Assembly (NCBI RefSeq): GCF_019645875.1
Contig: NZ_CP081000.1
Location: forward strand, 5,640,417-5,704,416
Length of the DNA stretch: 64,000 nucleotides
Direction of reading: 5' to 3'
Source of the DNA: Mycolicibacterium senegalense
GTDB taxonomy: Bacteria; Actinomycetota; Actinomycetes; Mycobacteriales; Mycobacteriaceae
The notes beneath the pieces were generated by a model, which saw only the letters and a list, made by a program, of their open reading frames with translations, did no database searches and was not told the DNA's origin. Within the stretch, counting starts at the first letter, position 1. Each line of letters opens with the position of its first letter. Of the stretch, positions 41,526-50,391 are shown one piece after another. Position numbers and translations under genes: made by a program.

Positions 41526-41571
41526 AGTTCATCCAAACGCAGAGTGGCCGGCCCGGCCCACCATGGGAGAC

Positions 41572-42822
41572 ATGCATGGTGTCGAGCGCATTGACGGCGG
41601 TCCGCGGTCAGCGGTGGTTGTGGGTGCAGGCATCGTCGGCCTGTCCACGGCATGGTTTCTTCAGGAGCGCGGAGTCGAGGTCACCGTGGTCGACCGCCGC
41701 GGGGTGGCCGCGGGAGCATCGTGGGGCAACGCCGGCTGGATTTCGCCGACACTGACCATCCCGCTCAACGACCCCGCGGTGCTGCGGTACGGCCTGCGAT
41801 CCCTGTTCGACCCGGCCGCGCCCCTGCACATCCCACTGACCTCGGGTCCCCGACTGCTGGCCTTCCTGGCCCGGTTCGCCATGAACTGCCGGCTCTCGAC
41901 GTGGACGCGGGCCGCCAAGGCCAACGTGCCGTTCAACGAGGAATGCCTCGAGGCCTACGACGTGCTGACCGCCAACGGCGTCGCGGTGCCCACCACCGAC
42001 GGACCGATCACCGCACTGTTCGAAACCCAGCGCCAGGCCGAACACCTGATGACCGAACTGCGCCGGATGGCCGCCGTCGGCCAAACGGTGACCGTCACCG
42101 GGCTGTCCGGTGAGGCACTGCGCGAGCACGTGCCGCTGGCGTCGACGGCCATCACCGCGGGCATCAGCGTGGAGGGCCAGCGGTTCGTCGACCCGGGCCG
42201 CTTCGTGCAGGCGCTCGGCGAGGCCGTCGTCGCCCGCGGTGCGGAGCTGCTCACCGGGGAAGTCACCGACATTCGGACCCAGGGCTCCGCTGTCACGGTG
42301 GAGCTGGCCACGGGTTCCCTCAGCGCCGACACCGCCGTGATCGCCACCGGGGCATGGCTGTCGAAACTCGCCAAGCCCTGGGTTCGCACGCCGGTGCAAG
42401 CCGGACGCGGCTATTCGTTCACCGTGCCGGTGCAGCGGCCGCTGCTCGGACCGATCTATCTGCCCGACGCCCGCGTGGCCTGCACGCCGTACCAGGGCGG
42501 GTTGCGGGTGGCCGGAACCATGGAGTTCCGCGGTCCCGACGACCCGCTGCAGCCGGCACGTGTCGACGCGATCATCGCGTCGGCGGCCCCATTGCTCGAC
42601 GGCGTGAATTGGCAAGCCCGAACCGATGTGTGGGTGGGCCCGCGTCCGGTCACCCCGGACGGACGCCCACTCATCGGTGAAGTGGCCCAAGGCATTTTCG
42701 TGGCCGGCGGCCACGGCATGTGGGGCCTGGCCCATGGCCCGGTCACCGGCCGCCTGCTCGCCGAATACATCACCACCGGAAAGCAACCCGAGACGCTACG
42801 GGAATTCGACCCCCTGCGCTGA
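41572..42822 (+). CDS. D-amino acid dehydrogenase-like FAD oxidoreductase (DadA type)
   Basis: The 416-aa protein begins with VVVGAGIVGLSTAWFLQERG (FAD motif), then WGNAGWISPTLTIPL, typical of DadA, and ends with GPRPVTPDGRPLIGEV and AGGHGMWGLAHGPVTGRLLAEY. It oxidises D-amino acids, probably D-alanine, to the 2-oxo acid and ammonia, feeding electrons to the respiratory chain. GGGAG before ATG 41572 fixes the start. The upstream PucR regulator and the dyad indicate inducible catabolism. Confidence 0.87.
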   Translation: MHGVERIDGGPRSAVVVGAGIVGLSTAWFLQERGVEVTVVDRRGVAAGASWGNAGWISPTLTIPLNDPAVLRYGLRSLFDPAAPLHIPLTSGPRLLAFLARFAMNCRLSTWTRAAKANVPFNEECLEAYDVLTANGVAVPTTDGPITALFETQRQAEHLMTELRRMAAVGQTVTVTGLSGEALREHVPLASTAITAGISVEGQRFVDPGRFVQALGEAVVARGAELLTGEVTDIRTQGSAVTVELATGSLSADTAVIATGAWLSKLAKPWVRTPVQAGRGYSFTVPVQRPLLGPIYLPDARVACTPYQGGLRVAGTMEFRGPDDPLQPARVDAIIASAAPLLDGVNWQARTDVWVGPRPVTPDGRPLIGEVAQGIFVAGGHGMWGLAHGPVTGRLLAEYITTGKQPETLREFDPLR

Positions 42823-42854
42823 CGGGACACGACATCGCCCTAACGGGCCAACAA

Positions 42855-42897
42855 GCCGTCAGGGGCGGCGCGGCAAACCCGCCCCTGACGGCATTTT
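42855..42897 (+). terminator. Strong terminator upstream of Gre-like gene
   Basis: A perfect 14-bp stem (42855-42868 with 42879-42892), a 10-nt loop and ATTTTC follow. It ends the DadA transcript but lies only about 23 nt before the Gre-homologue start. Confidence 0.9.
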
Positions 42898-42919
42898 CGC
42901 ATCATCGGAAGGAACGACA

Positions 42920-43393
42920 ATGACTGTCAGCCAACGTGTTTGGTTATCCCCACAGGCATACGAGCGGCTCCAGACCGAGCTGTCTACGCTGCGGGAACTG
43001 ATCTCGACCGAAGCCGCCTCTGATTCCGACGAAAACGAGGTGGCCGTCCAGCGCGCCCGCCAGACCCGCATCCAGCAGATCCACGACCTGCTGCTCAACG
43101 CCGTCGTCGGTGAAGATCCGCCCGACGACGGGGTGGCCGAACCGGGCATGGTGCTGACCGTGCGCTACGACCAGACCGACGAGATCGAGACGTTCCTGCT
43201 GGGCATCCGCGGCGCCGAATACGGCGACCTGGAGGTCTATTCGGTGAACTCGCCCCTGGGCGAGGCCATCGTCGGCGCACGACCCGGCGAGCAGCGCCAC
43301 TACCCGGTCCCCAGCGGTGAGGCCGTGCCGGTCACCCTGATCAGCGCGGTGCCGTTCGGGATGCACCTGCCGATGGTCACGCCAGCCCAGTGA
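42920..43393 (+). CDS. Gre-factor homologue (Rv3788-like)
   Basis: The 157-aa protein has a short helical N-terminal half (WLSPQAYERLQTELSTLRELI, ENEVAVQRARQTRIQQIHDLL) and a GreA/GreB C-terminal domain (PDDGVAEPGMVLTVRY, VYSVNSPLGEAIVGARPGEQ, YPVPSGEAVPVTLISA). It resembles Rv3788, a Gre homologue that binds in the RNA polymerase secondary channel and inhibits transcription without cleavage activity. GGAAGGA precedes the ATG. A strong terminator just upstream leaves almost no room for a promoter, which suggests read-through control. The C-terminus overlaps the convergent glycosyltransferase gene by 17 nt. Confidence 0.87.
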   Translation: MTVSQRVWLSPQAYERLQTELSTLRELISTEAASDSDENEVAVQRARQTRIQQIHDLLLNAVVGEDPPDDGVAEPGMVLTVRYDQTDEIETFLLGIRGAEYGDLEVYSVNSPLGEAIVGARPGEQRHYPVPSGEAVPVTLISAVPFGMHLPMVTPAQ

Positions 43394-44456
43394 CCAGCTG
43401 AGCCGCCCTTCTCGCGGCGTCGCTCGCCCTGATCTCCGCACCGACAACTGCCGCGGCATCGGCCCACCCCGGTTCGACGAGCAGCGTGATGATCGAGCGT
43501 CGAATCGACTCGACCGAAGCCGATCTGCGCAGCGTCAGACCGGCACCGGCAGCAGCGATCGCACGCCCGATCAGCGGTTGGTCCGACAAGCCGCTGGCCG
43601 GCATGATCAGCGTGGGGATCCCGTGGGCCAGTGCCCGGAATGTCGTCGCGTGCCCGCCGTGGCCGACCAGCAGCGAACATGCCGGCATCAGTTCGCCGTG
43701 GTCCGCATATTCGCGGACATCGACATTCGGCGCACTGGGCAGGGCGGCTGGTTCGACCACCCCGCCGGTCGTCACGACCGCATCCACCGGCAGGGTCGCC
43801 AGCGCCTCGATCACGCGGGCCAAGGTGCGGCGCTGGCCCCGAAAACCATTGGTGGACATGCTGACAAGCACCTGCGCCGGACCTGCTGACCGGCCGGGTT
43901 CGCGCGCGTCGACCACCGCGCCCACCCATCGCACATTGTCCGGCTGAGGTCGACGAGATTCCGGATCGAGACGCGCCACCGTGGCCACGATGTTGAGGTC
44001 CGCGGAGTTCCACAGTCTGTTGATGCGATGCCCGTACAACCACGCCGCGGTGCCGGCTCCGAGCCGGTGCGCACCGTTCAAGTAGTCCCGCAGCGTGTGG
44101 CTGAACACCGCATGTGGGACCGCGGCGTCTTGTACAGCCTGTAGCGCCGGAAGCAGCATGCAGTCGACAACGGCGACGTCCGGCCTGTCCCGTTCACACA
44201 GCTGCCGGACATCGGCGCCGATGTTGGCGTCGTTGAACATCGGCACCCACCGAAGCGGGCTTTGCTCGCGGCACGAGTCCCAGGGTCGCGCCGTGGGGTA
44301 CGCCAAGAACGGGAGCCCGGCATGCTCGACTTCTCGTCGCAAACACTCATGCCCGACGATGCGGACCTGCTCGCCTCGGTCTGCCACCGCTCGGGCCACG
44401 CCGAGCATCGGCGGCACGTTGCCTCCGCCGTCCATCGTCACGAACAGAATGTTCAT
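43377..44456 (-). CDS. Glycosyltransferase family 1 (UGT/MGT-like)
   Basis: The 359-aa protein has the GT-B fold: an N-terminal acceptor domain starting ILFVTMDGGGNVPPMLGVARA, and a C-terminal donor domain with LVGHGGHATTFRALAHGIP followed by MPASGLSDQPLIGRAI, the signature of sugar-nucleotide glycosyltransferases acting on lipids, macrolides or other small molecules. ATG at 44456 (MNILFV) is the natural start. It is divergent from a TetR regulator only 39 bp away, which may control it. Confidence 0.87.
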   Translation of the reverse strand: MNILFVTMDGGGNVPPMLGVARAVADRGEQVRIVGHECLRREVEHAGLPFLAYPTARPWDSCREQSPLRWVPMFNDANIGADVRQLCERDRPDVAVVDCMLLPALQAVQDAAVPHAVFSHTLRDYLNGAHRLGAGTAAWLYGHRINRLWNSADLNIVATVARLDPESRRPQPDNVRWVGAVVDAREPGRSAGPAQVLVSMSTNGFRGQRRTLARVIEALATLPVDAVVTTGGVVEPAALPSAPNVDVREYADHGELMPACSLLVGHGGHATTFRALAHGIPTLIMPASGLSDQPLIGRAIAAAGAGLTLRRSASVESIRRSIITLLVEPGWADAAAVVGAEIRASDAARRAAQLVTGLA

Positions 44457-44495
44457 CGCGTCACGGGTCCCCGAGCCGCAACCTACCCTGTTCGG

Positions 44496-45062
44496 ATGGC
44501 AGGCGAACGCAAAGGCACGCCAGGCAACCTGACCGCCGACGACTGGGTGCAAGCCGGGTATGCGCTGCTCGCGTCAGACGGGGTGCGGGCGCTGAAGATC
44601 GAGCGGCTCTGCCAGCAGATCGGCGCCACCAGGGGAAGCTTCTACTGGCACTTCACCGACATGAAGGGCTACCGGGCCGCCCTGGTGGCGTCGTGGAACG
44701 CATTCCTGGAGCAGGACCGTCGCGCGCTGGCCGAACTCGAGGATCTGCCGCCGCGCGAGCGGTTGTCACAAATGATGAAGCAGCTGCTGAGCCCGCGGCA
44801 TTGGACGTTGGAAAGGGCGATGCGGGAGTGGGCGCGCACCGATGACATCGCCGCGGCCAACGTGCGGGCTGCCGATCACCGGGTGCTGGTCGCCGTCACC
44901 AAGGCCTACCTCGACTACGGGTTCAGCCCTGAGGATGCGGGGCTGCGCGGCCAGGCCACCTTCGCCACGGGGATCGGCGTGCTGCATCTCATGGACTCCG
45001 CCGATGCTCTCACCGACGCCGATCGGTACGAACGATTCCTCGATCTCATGCTGGCTCGATGA
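44496..45062 (+). CDS. TetR-family regulator
   Basis: The 188-aa protein has the TetR helix-turn-helix (LTADDWVQAGYALLASDGVRALKIERLCQQIGATRGSFYWHF, residues about 12-55) and a helical ligand domain. It diverges from the glycosyltransferase gene with a 39-bp gap and is probably its local repressor. Its 3' end overlaps the convergent TetR gene by 17 nt. No ligand can be inferred. Confidence 0.88.
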   Translation: MAGERKGTPGNLTADDWVQAGYALLASDGVRALKIERLCQQIGATRGSFYWHFTDMKGYRAALVASWNAFLEQDRRALAELEDLPPRERLSQMMKQLLSPRHWTLERAMREWARTDDIAAANVRAADHRVLVAVTKAYLDYGFSPEDAGLRGQATFATGIGVLHLMDSADALTDADRYERFLDLMLAR

Positions 45063-45612
45063 TCGCGGCGAAAACGCGCTCGAACAGCTCGGTCAGCTGG
45101 TCGTTGTCGCAATCGGTCAAACCTGGACTGCGCACCACCCGACGCATCAGCAGGACACCGCTCATCACCGACAGCATCGCGTTGGCGCGGAGCTGACGGT
45201 CGGGCCCGGTGAGCTGTCCGGCCAACCGACTGCCGACGTGGCGCGCGATCGCGTCACGCACGATGTTCACCGCAACCGGGTTCGAGACCGAGCGGAGCAT
45301 GATCAGGAACGGCTCCAGGGGATCGGCGTCCGGGTCGGAGCGTTCCGCCAGCGCGGTGGCCGCATCGTGGGCGAGCGCGTTCGGTTCCTCGGCGACGATC
45401 GTCGGTGGCGCGAACGAGGTTTCGACCGCCTCGGCGAACAGCTGCTCCTTGGAACCGAAGTAGCGGTTCACCAGCATCGCGGTGACCCCGGCGTCTCCCG
45501 CGATCTCCCGGACGCCGACGCCGTCATACCCGGAGTGCGCGAAGTGGCGGATCGCCGACTGCAGGATCGCCTCTCGAGTGGCGGCGGCGTTGCGTGTCCG
45601 GGAGGAACCCAT
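45046..45612 (-). CDS. TetR-family regulator of the SDR/aldo-keto reductase operon
   Basis: The 188-aa protein has an N-terminal helix-turn-helix (REAILQSAIRHFAHSGYDGVG, ITGDAGVTAMLVNRYFGS-type pattern around residues 30-55) and a helical effector domain. It is divergent from an SDR gene, and the 84-bp gap contains a near-perfect 41-bp palindrome, so it should repress both its own gene and the SDR-AKR operon. The inducer is unknown, perhaps a reactive carbonyl compound. Confidence 0.9.
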   Translation of the reverse strand: MGSSRTRNAAATREAILQSAIRHFAHSGYDGVGVREIAGDAGVTAMLVNRYFGSKEQLFAEAVETSFAPPTIVAEEPNALAHDAATALAERSDPDADPLEPFLIMLRSVSNPVAVNIVRDAIARHVGSRLAGQLTGPDRQLRANAMLSVMSGVLLMRRVVRSPGLTDCDNDQLTELFERVFAAIIEPA

Positions 45613-45643
45613 ACCGACAACGCTAGGGAATAACCGGCACCGA

Positions 45644-45684
45644 GTCTACGTCTGTATACCTGTCAGATGTATACAGTCGTAGAC
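45644..45684. promoter_or_regulatory. 41-bp palindromic TetR operator
   Basis: Arms of 16 bp (45644-45659 and 45669-45684) are complementary except for one position, around a 9-bp spacer; the inner arms are CTGTATAC and GTATACAG. It sits between divergent tetR and SDR genes, the usual place for a shared operator. Confidence 0.8.
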
Positions 45685-45696
45685 ATAGGAGTAGTC

Positions 45697-46584
45697 ATGG
45701 ACATCGAGTTATCGGCCAAGCCAGCCGTGTTCCTGGTTTCCGGCGCATCCCGCGGCCTGGGCCGCTCGATCGTCGAGGCCGCGCTGAATGCCGGGCACCG
45801 CGTCGTCGCCGGCGTCCGCTCCACCGCCGCCCTGTCCGATCTGGCCGCTCAGGAGCCGGACCGTCTCGCCGTCGTCGAACTCGATGTGACCGACGACGAC
45901 CAGGTGCGCGCCGCCGTGGCCACCGCAGTCGAGCGGTTCGGCCGACTCGACGTGTTGGTCAACAACGCCGGCTACGCGAACATGGCCGCAATCGAGGACT
46001 TCGACTTCGACGACTTCCGCGCCCAGCTCGACGCCAACTTCCTCGGCGTCGTACGGCTCACCCAAGCCGCACTGCCCGTCATGCGGACCCAGCGCGCCGG
46101 CCACATCGTCCAGATCTCCTCGGTCGGCGGGCGACTCGTACGGGCCGGACTGAGCGCCTACCAGTCGGCCAAGTGGGCAGTCACCGGATTCTCCGGCGTG
46201 CTCGCACAGGAAGTCGCACCTCTCGGCATCAAAGTCACGGTCCTGGAACCCGGTGGGATGCGCACCGATTGGGCTGGGTCCTCGATGCAGATCGCCGAGG
46301 TCCGCGCGGAATACGCCGACACCGTCGGCGCGTCGATCGCCCACAGCACCCCGGAAAACCTCGGTGCCAGCGATCCCGCCAAGGTGGCCGAACTCGTCCT
46401 CGCCATCGCCGAGATGCCTGATCCCCCACGGCGGTTACTCGTCGGCCCCGACGCCTACCACTACGCCACCGCTGCCGGACGCGACCTGCTCGCCGACGAC
46501 GAGAAGTGGGAGGCCCTCAGCCTCTCCACCGCAGCCGACGATGCCACCGCCGCTCAGATCGACCCGCTGGGAGCAGCCAAATGA
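45697..46584 (+). CDS. Short-chain dehydrogenase/reductase
   Basis: The 295-aa classical SDR has the cofactor motif VSGASRGLGRSIVEA, LVNNAGYANMAA, ISSVGGRLVRAGLSAYQSAKWAV (catalytic Ser-Tyr-Lys) and a family-typical LEPGGMRTDW loop. It oxidises or reduces an alcohol/carbonyl with NAD(P). ATG at 45697 is chosen because AGGAG lies at 45687-45691 and the ATG at 45667 falls inside the operator. Its stop overlaps the next start (ATGA), so the two reductases are coupled. Confidence 0.92.
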   Translation: MDIELSAKPAVFLVSGASRGLGRSIVEAALNAGHRVVAGVRSTAALSDLAAQEPDRLAVVELDVTDDDQVRAAVATAVERFGRLDVLVNNAGYANMAAIEDFDFDDFRAQLDANFLGVVRLTQAALPVMRTQRAGHIVQISSVGGRLVRAGLSAYQSAKWAVTGFSGVLAQEVAPLGIKVTVLEPGGMRTDWAGSSMQIAEVRAEYADTVGASIAHSTPENLGASDPAKVAELVLAIAEMPDPPRRLLVGPDAYHYATAAGRDLLADDEKWEALSLSTAADDATAAQIDPLGAAK

Positions 46585-47633
46585 CAACACCTACTCAACG
46601 CCCGGCATTCGGAGCGGCGACCGTCACCCTCGGGCACTCCGAGTTGACGGTGCGCCCAATAGGCCTGGGCTGCATGGGAATGTCGCAGTTCTACGGGCCC
46701 TCCGACGACAACGAGTCAATGGCCACCATTCGCGGCGCGCTCGAACTCGGGGTCGACTTCCTCGACACCTCCGACGTGTATGGCGCCTCCGACATCACCT
46801 TCGGTGTGCCGATCCGCGGCTTCGGCCACAACGAACAACTGATCGGCGAAGCGATCGCCGGACACCGGGACGAGATCGTGCTGGCGACCAAGTTCGCGGC
46901 GAAGATCAACGACACGGAGGACGGAATCGCGATCGACGGCCGGCCAGAGTATGTGCGGGCCGCATGTGAGGCCAGCCTGCGGCGCTTACGCACCGACGTC
47001 ATCGACCTGTACTACTGCCATCGCCTCGATCCGAGCGTGCCGATCGAGGAAACCGTCGGAGCGATGGCCGAACTCGTCACGGCGGGGAAAGTCCGCGCCA
47101 TCGGACTCAGCGAGGTCGGTCCGGATCAGATCCGCCGTGCCCACGCCACCCACCCGATCTCCGCACTGCAATCCGAGTACTCGCTGTGGGAACGACGCGT
47201 CGAACACGGCATCACCTCGACCTGTCGGGAACTGGGCATCACCCTGGTTCCCTACAGCCCACTGGGCCGCTCGGCGCTCACCGGCTCCTTGAAAAGCGGC
47301 ACCACCTTCGCCGCGGGCGACTTCCGCGCCACGAATCCGAGGTTCTCTGCCGAGAATCTCGCGGTAAACCTTGAGCCGGTGCAACGCCTTCAGGCGCTCG
47401 CAGCGGATAAGGGGTGCAGCCCAGGACAACTGGCGTTGGCGTGGCTGCTCGCCCAGCCGCTCGATGTGGTACCGATTCCCGGAACCAAACGGATTTCGTT
47501 CGTCCGGCAGAACATCGCCGCCACCGACGTTGCGATCAGTGCCGACGAAGTGGCACTGCTGGCCGAAATCTTCGCCCCGGGGCGCATCACCGGCGAGCGT
47601 TACGCGCCGGTTCACGCCCGCACCATTCAGTGA
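46581..47633 (+). CDS. Aldo/keto reductase
   Basis: The 350-aa protein has the AKR barrel signatures: GLGCMGMSQFYGP, GVDFLDTSDVYG (catalytic Asp and Tyr), LATKFAAKI (Lys), YYCHRLDPSVPIEETVGAM (His) and a C-terminal IPGTKRISFVRQNI for NADPH binding. It reduces aldehydes and ketones and is translationally coupled to the SDR. Both are likely induced through the TetR regulator upstream. Confidence 0.92.
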   Translation: MTTPTQRPAFGAATVTLGHSELTVRPIGLGCMGMSQFYGPSDDNESMATIRGALELGVDFLDTSDVYGASDITFGVPIRGFGHNEQLIGEAIAGHRDEIVLATKFAAKINDTEDGIAIDGRPEYVRAACEASLRRLRTDVIDLYYCHRLDPSVPIEETVGAMAELVTAGKVRAIGLSEVGPDQIRRAHATHPISALQSEYSLWERRVEHGITSTCRELGITLVPYSPLGRSALTGSLKSGTTFAAGDFRATNPRFSAENLAVNLEPVQRLQALAADKGCSPGQLALAWLLAQPLDVVPIPGTKRISFVRQNIAATDVAISADEVALLAEIFAPGRITGERYAPVHARTIQ

Positions 47634-47756
47634 GGCCGACAGGACGTCGAACGGTTTCGGGCCCGATCGTGCGCAGATTGCGAAAACTGTCTACTCCAGC
47701 CTGCTGGTGTCATAAATTGACGCTCGAGATACGAGCTTCTCGGGGCAGGAGACACA

Positions 47757-49334
47757 GTGGCGCGACTATCGGTTTGGCTCGGGGCAGGCGCGGTGGCGGC
47801 CGGGGTGTCTGCGGCAATGGTGGCCGGAGCCGATGTGGCGAAGGCCGACACCGCATCGGGTTCGGACGGGCCGAAGGCATCCGAATCCGCCGCGAGCGCA
47901 AGCCCGTCGGGCAAGAGCCACCGGGCCGGTCCGCGTCGCAGCCCCAACCGGACCCGTCTCTCAGCCCAGTCGGCCGACGCCGCTCAGGCCGTCCTGGGAA
48001 AGAAGGCGATCAAGCCCGCCACGAGGGCCAAGACAGTCATGTCCCGGCCCGCCCAGGAAACCGGACCTGGCGCAAGCACACGCGAAGTCCGTGCCGCGCA
48101 AAGGAAGGTCGCGCTCGCCAAACTGGTCTCGAAGGCCGATCTCAGCGCTGCGCCCGACGCACCGGCAACCTCTGACGAGGCGATCGCACCCACTTCGCAG
48201 GTGTCGGCAACCGCGGCACCGTCGCTGTCACTTCCGGAGAAGGTCCAGTCATTCGTCTTCGACTTCGTCGGCGTGGCCGTCACCGCCATCGCGGGTCACC
48301 CCAGGGTTCCCGCGGGAAGCGACGTCACGGTCAGAAGCTCCTCGCTCGAGATCACCGAGGGTCGCAACGTGCCGGCCGACTGGTACTACCCCGAGGGCGA
48401 CGCACCGCCGGAGCGGATCATCCTGCTGCAGCACGGGTTCCTCGGGGTAAGTGCGATGTACAGCTACACCGCGGCAAACCTTGCCGAGCGCACCAACAGC
48501 GTCGTGGTGGTACCGACCTACTCGTCGAATCGCTTTGTCCGGGACGGGTTCTGGTTGGGCGACGATCAGGTCTATCGGGCCACAGCCGAGCTGTTCCTCG
48601 GTGACCGCGAAGCGTTGACCGCCAGCGCGCAGGCAGCCGGATACGCCGCAAGGTACGGTGCCGACGTACCGCTACCGGAAACGTTCGCCCTGGTCGGGCA
48701 CTCGCTGGGCGCAGGAGTGGTGGCCGGCGCCGCGGGTTACTACGCGGATGCGATCAAATCGACTGGCGCAGAGAACCATCTGGCCGGCGTGGTATTGCTC
48801 GACGGAGCTCCGCCGGAGAACGTCCTGCCGGATGCGTTGGACAAATTGGACGGGCTGGACACCTACGTCCCGGTACTGGAACTAGGTGCACCCAAGGACG
48901 TCCGCAGGGTCGATGCGGCGCTGATCGAGCATCGACCGGACATGTTCAACGGCGTGGTGCTGGCCGACGGCCAACACCTGGATGCCATGCAGGGTGGGAG
49001 CCCGGCCATCCAGCTCCTGTCGTACCTGTTCTACGGATTCTCCACGGAGCCGAACAAGGCGGCCTCACAGACCCTCATCACCGGCTGGGTGGACGACATG
49101 TTCGCGGGCCGGATCGATGCCTCCACCGGAGCCTGTGAGGGCGTCGAATGCTCGGGCATCTACGGCGATCCGGGTGAGACCCTCAACCTCCCGACATCGG
49201 CCGGACCTACCAGCGCCGTCGTGATCGGCGGTTCCGCGCTGCCACCGATCACCACCGCGTTCCAGCCGATGCTTGCCACCGCGGCGGTGACTCCTCGACC
49301 ACCTTCAGACTTCACCTTGCTCCGCGTACTCTGA
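47757..49334 (+). CDS. Secreted alpha/beta-hydrolase with Ala/Ser-rich N-terminal region
   Basis: The 525-aa protein starts at GTG with an export segment (VAAGVSAAMVAGADVAKA), a 130-residue low-complexity Ser/Ala/Lys/Arg region, then an alpha/beta-hydrolase domain: ILLQHGFLGVSAMYSYTAANL (oxyanion region), the nucleophile elbow FALVGHSLGAGVVAGAA, the acid near LDGAPPENV and a His in ADGQHLDAMQ. It is probably a cell-wall-associated lipase or esterase. AGGAG precedes the GTG. The substrate is unknown. Confidence 0.8.
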   Translation: MARLSVWLGAGAVAAGVSAAMVAGADVAKADTASGSDGPKASESAASASPSGKSHRAGPRRSPNRTRLSAQSADAAQAVLGKKAIKPATRAKTVMSRPAQETGPGASTREVRAAQRKVALAKLVSKADLSAAPDAPATSDEAIAPTSQVSATAAPSLSLPEKVQSFVFDFVGVAVTAIAGHPRVPAGSDVTVRSSSLEITEGRNVPADWYYPEGDAPPERIILLQHGFLGVSAMYSYTAANLAERTNSVVVVPTYSSNRFVRDGFWLGDDQVYRATAELFLGDREALTASAQAAGYAARYGADVPLPETFALVGHSLGAGVVAGAAGYYADAIKSTGAENHLAGVVLLDGAPPENVLPDALDKLDGLDTYVPVLELGAPKDVRRVDAALIEHRPDMFNGVVLADGQHLDAMQGGSPAIQLLSYLFYGFSTEPNKAASQTLITGWVDDMFAGRIDASTGACEGVECSGIYGDPGETLNLPTSAGPTSAVVIGGSALPPITTAFQPMLATAAVTPRPPSDFTLLRVL

Positions 49335-49340
49335 CGGCGC

Positions 49341-50390
49341 CTAATCCTGGCGCCGGTTACCCTGCTCGTCCCAGTGCTCGGCGACCTTCTTGCTGGGCTG
49401 CACCCGTGGCGGCTCACCGGGCATCTTGGGATAGCTCGGCGGGTACGGCAGATCGCCCAGGCCACGTTCCTCGTCGGCGGCCACCAGGTCCAGCAGCGGC
49501 TGCAGTGACTGCTTCTTCTTGTCGATGTCAGCCCACGGATCCTCGCGTCCGGCAAGGAAATCCGGCACGGTGGCGATCGTGTAGTCGTCAGGGTTGGCGT
49601 CGCGCAGCTCGTCCCAGGACAACGGCGTCGACACCGTGGCGATCGGGGTCTTGCGGGCCGAGTAGGCCGAGGCGAAGGTGCGGTCGCGGGCGTTCTGGTT
49701 GTAGTCGATGAACAGCCGCTCGCCCCGCTCTTCCTTCCACCACGACGTGGTCACCGCATCGGGGGCACGCCGTTCCACCTCACGGGCCAGCGCGATCCCG
49801 GCGCGGCGCACCTCGATGAAATCCCAGTCGGTCTTGATTCGCAGGAAGACGTGCACGCCGCGGCCGCCGGAGGTTTTCGGGTAACCGACCAGACCCAGCT
49901 CGTCCAGCAGCGGCTTGAGCACGTCGCAGGCAACGGCGGCGGCCTCGGCGAATCCGGTGCCCGGTTGCGGGTCCAGATCGATACGAAGCTCGTCGGGATG
50001 CTCGGTGTCCGGGCACCGAACCTGCCACGGGTGCAACGTGATCGTGCCCATCTGGGCGGCCCACGCGATCGCCGCCGGGTGGGTCACCTTGAGCGCATCG
50101 GCGGTCCGCCCCGACGGGAACGTCACCACACAGGTCTCCAGATAGTCGGGATGCTTCTGCGGCACTCGCTTCTGGTAGATCTCCTCACCCTCGATGCCGT
50201 CCGGGAACCGCTGCAGGTGCGTGGGCCGGTCTTTCAACAGCGCCACCATCCGGTCGGCGACGCTGAGGTAGTACTCCATCAGCTTGCCCTTGGTGCCGTC
50301 CTTACCCAGTTTCGGGTAGTACACCTTGTCCGGGTTGGTGAATCGGACCTTGATCCCGTCGATATCCAGTTCGGTTGCCGGTGTTGCCAT
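49341..50390 (-). CDS. polD1: LigD-type polymerase domain protein PolD1
   Basis: The 349-aa protein is a stand-alone archaeo-eukaryotic primase-like polymerase, as in the LigD N-terminal domain. It has FTNPDKVYYPKLGKDG, PTHLQRFPDGIEGE, the metal Asp pair in LRIDLDPQPGTGF, TSGGRGVHVFLRI and a third acidic site in RLFIDYNQNARDRT. In M. smegmatis PolD1 is encoded with ligC1 and fills gaps in repair of breaks or base lesions. The ATG lies 1 nt after the ligC1 stop, so the two are coupled. Confidence 0.9.
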   Translation of the reverse strand: MATPATELDIDGIKVRFTNPDKVYYPKLGKDGTKGKLMEYYLSVADRMVALLKDRPTHLQRFPDGIEGEEIYQKRVPQKHPDYLETCVVTFPSGRTADALKVTHPAAIAWAAQMGTITLHPWQVRCPDTEHPDELRIDLDPQPGTGFAEAAAVACDVLKPLLDELGLVGYPKTSGGRGVHVFLRIKTDWDFIEVRRAGIALAREVERRAPDAVTTSWWKEERGERLFIDYNQNARDRTFASAYSARKTPIATVSTPLSWDELRDANPDDYTIATVPDFLAGREDPWADIDKKKQSLQPLLDLVAADEERGLGDLPYPPSYPKMPGEPPRVQPSKKVAEHWDEQGNRRQD

Positions 50391-50391
50391 T

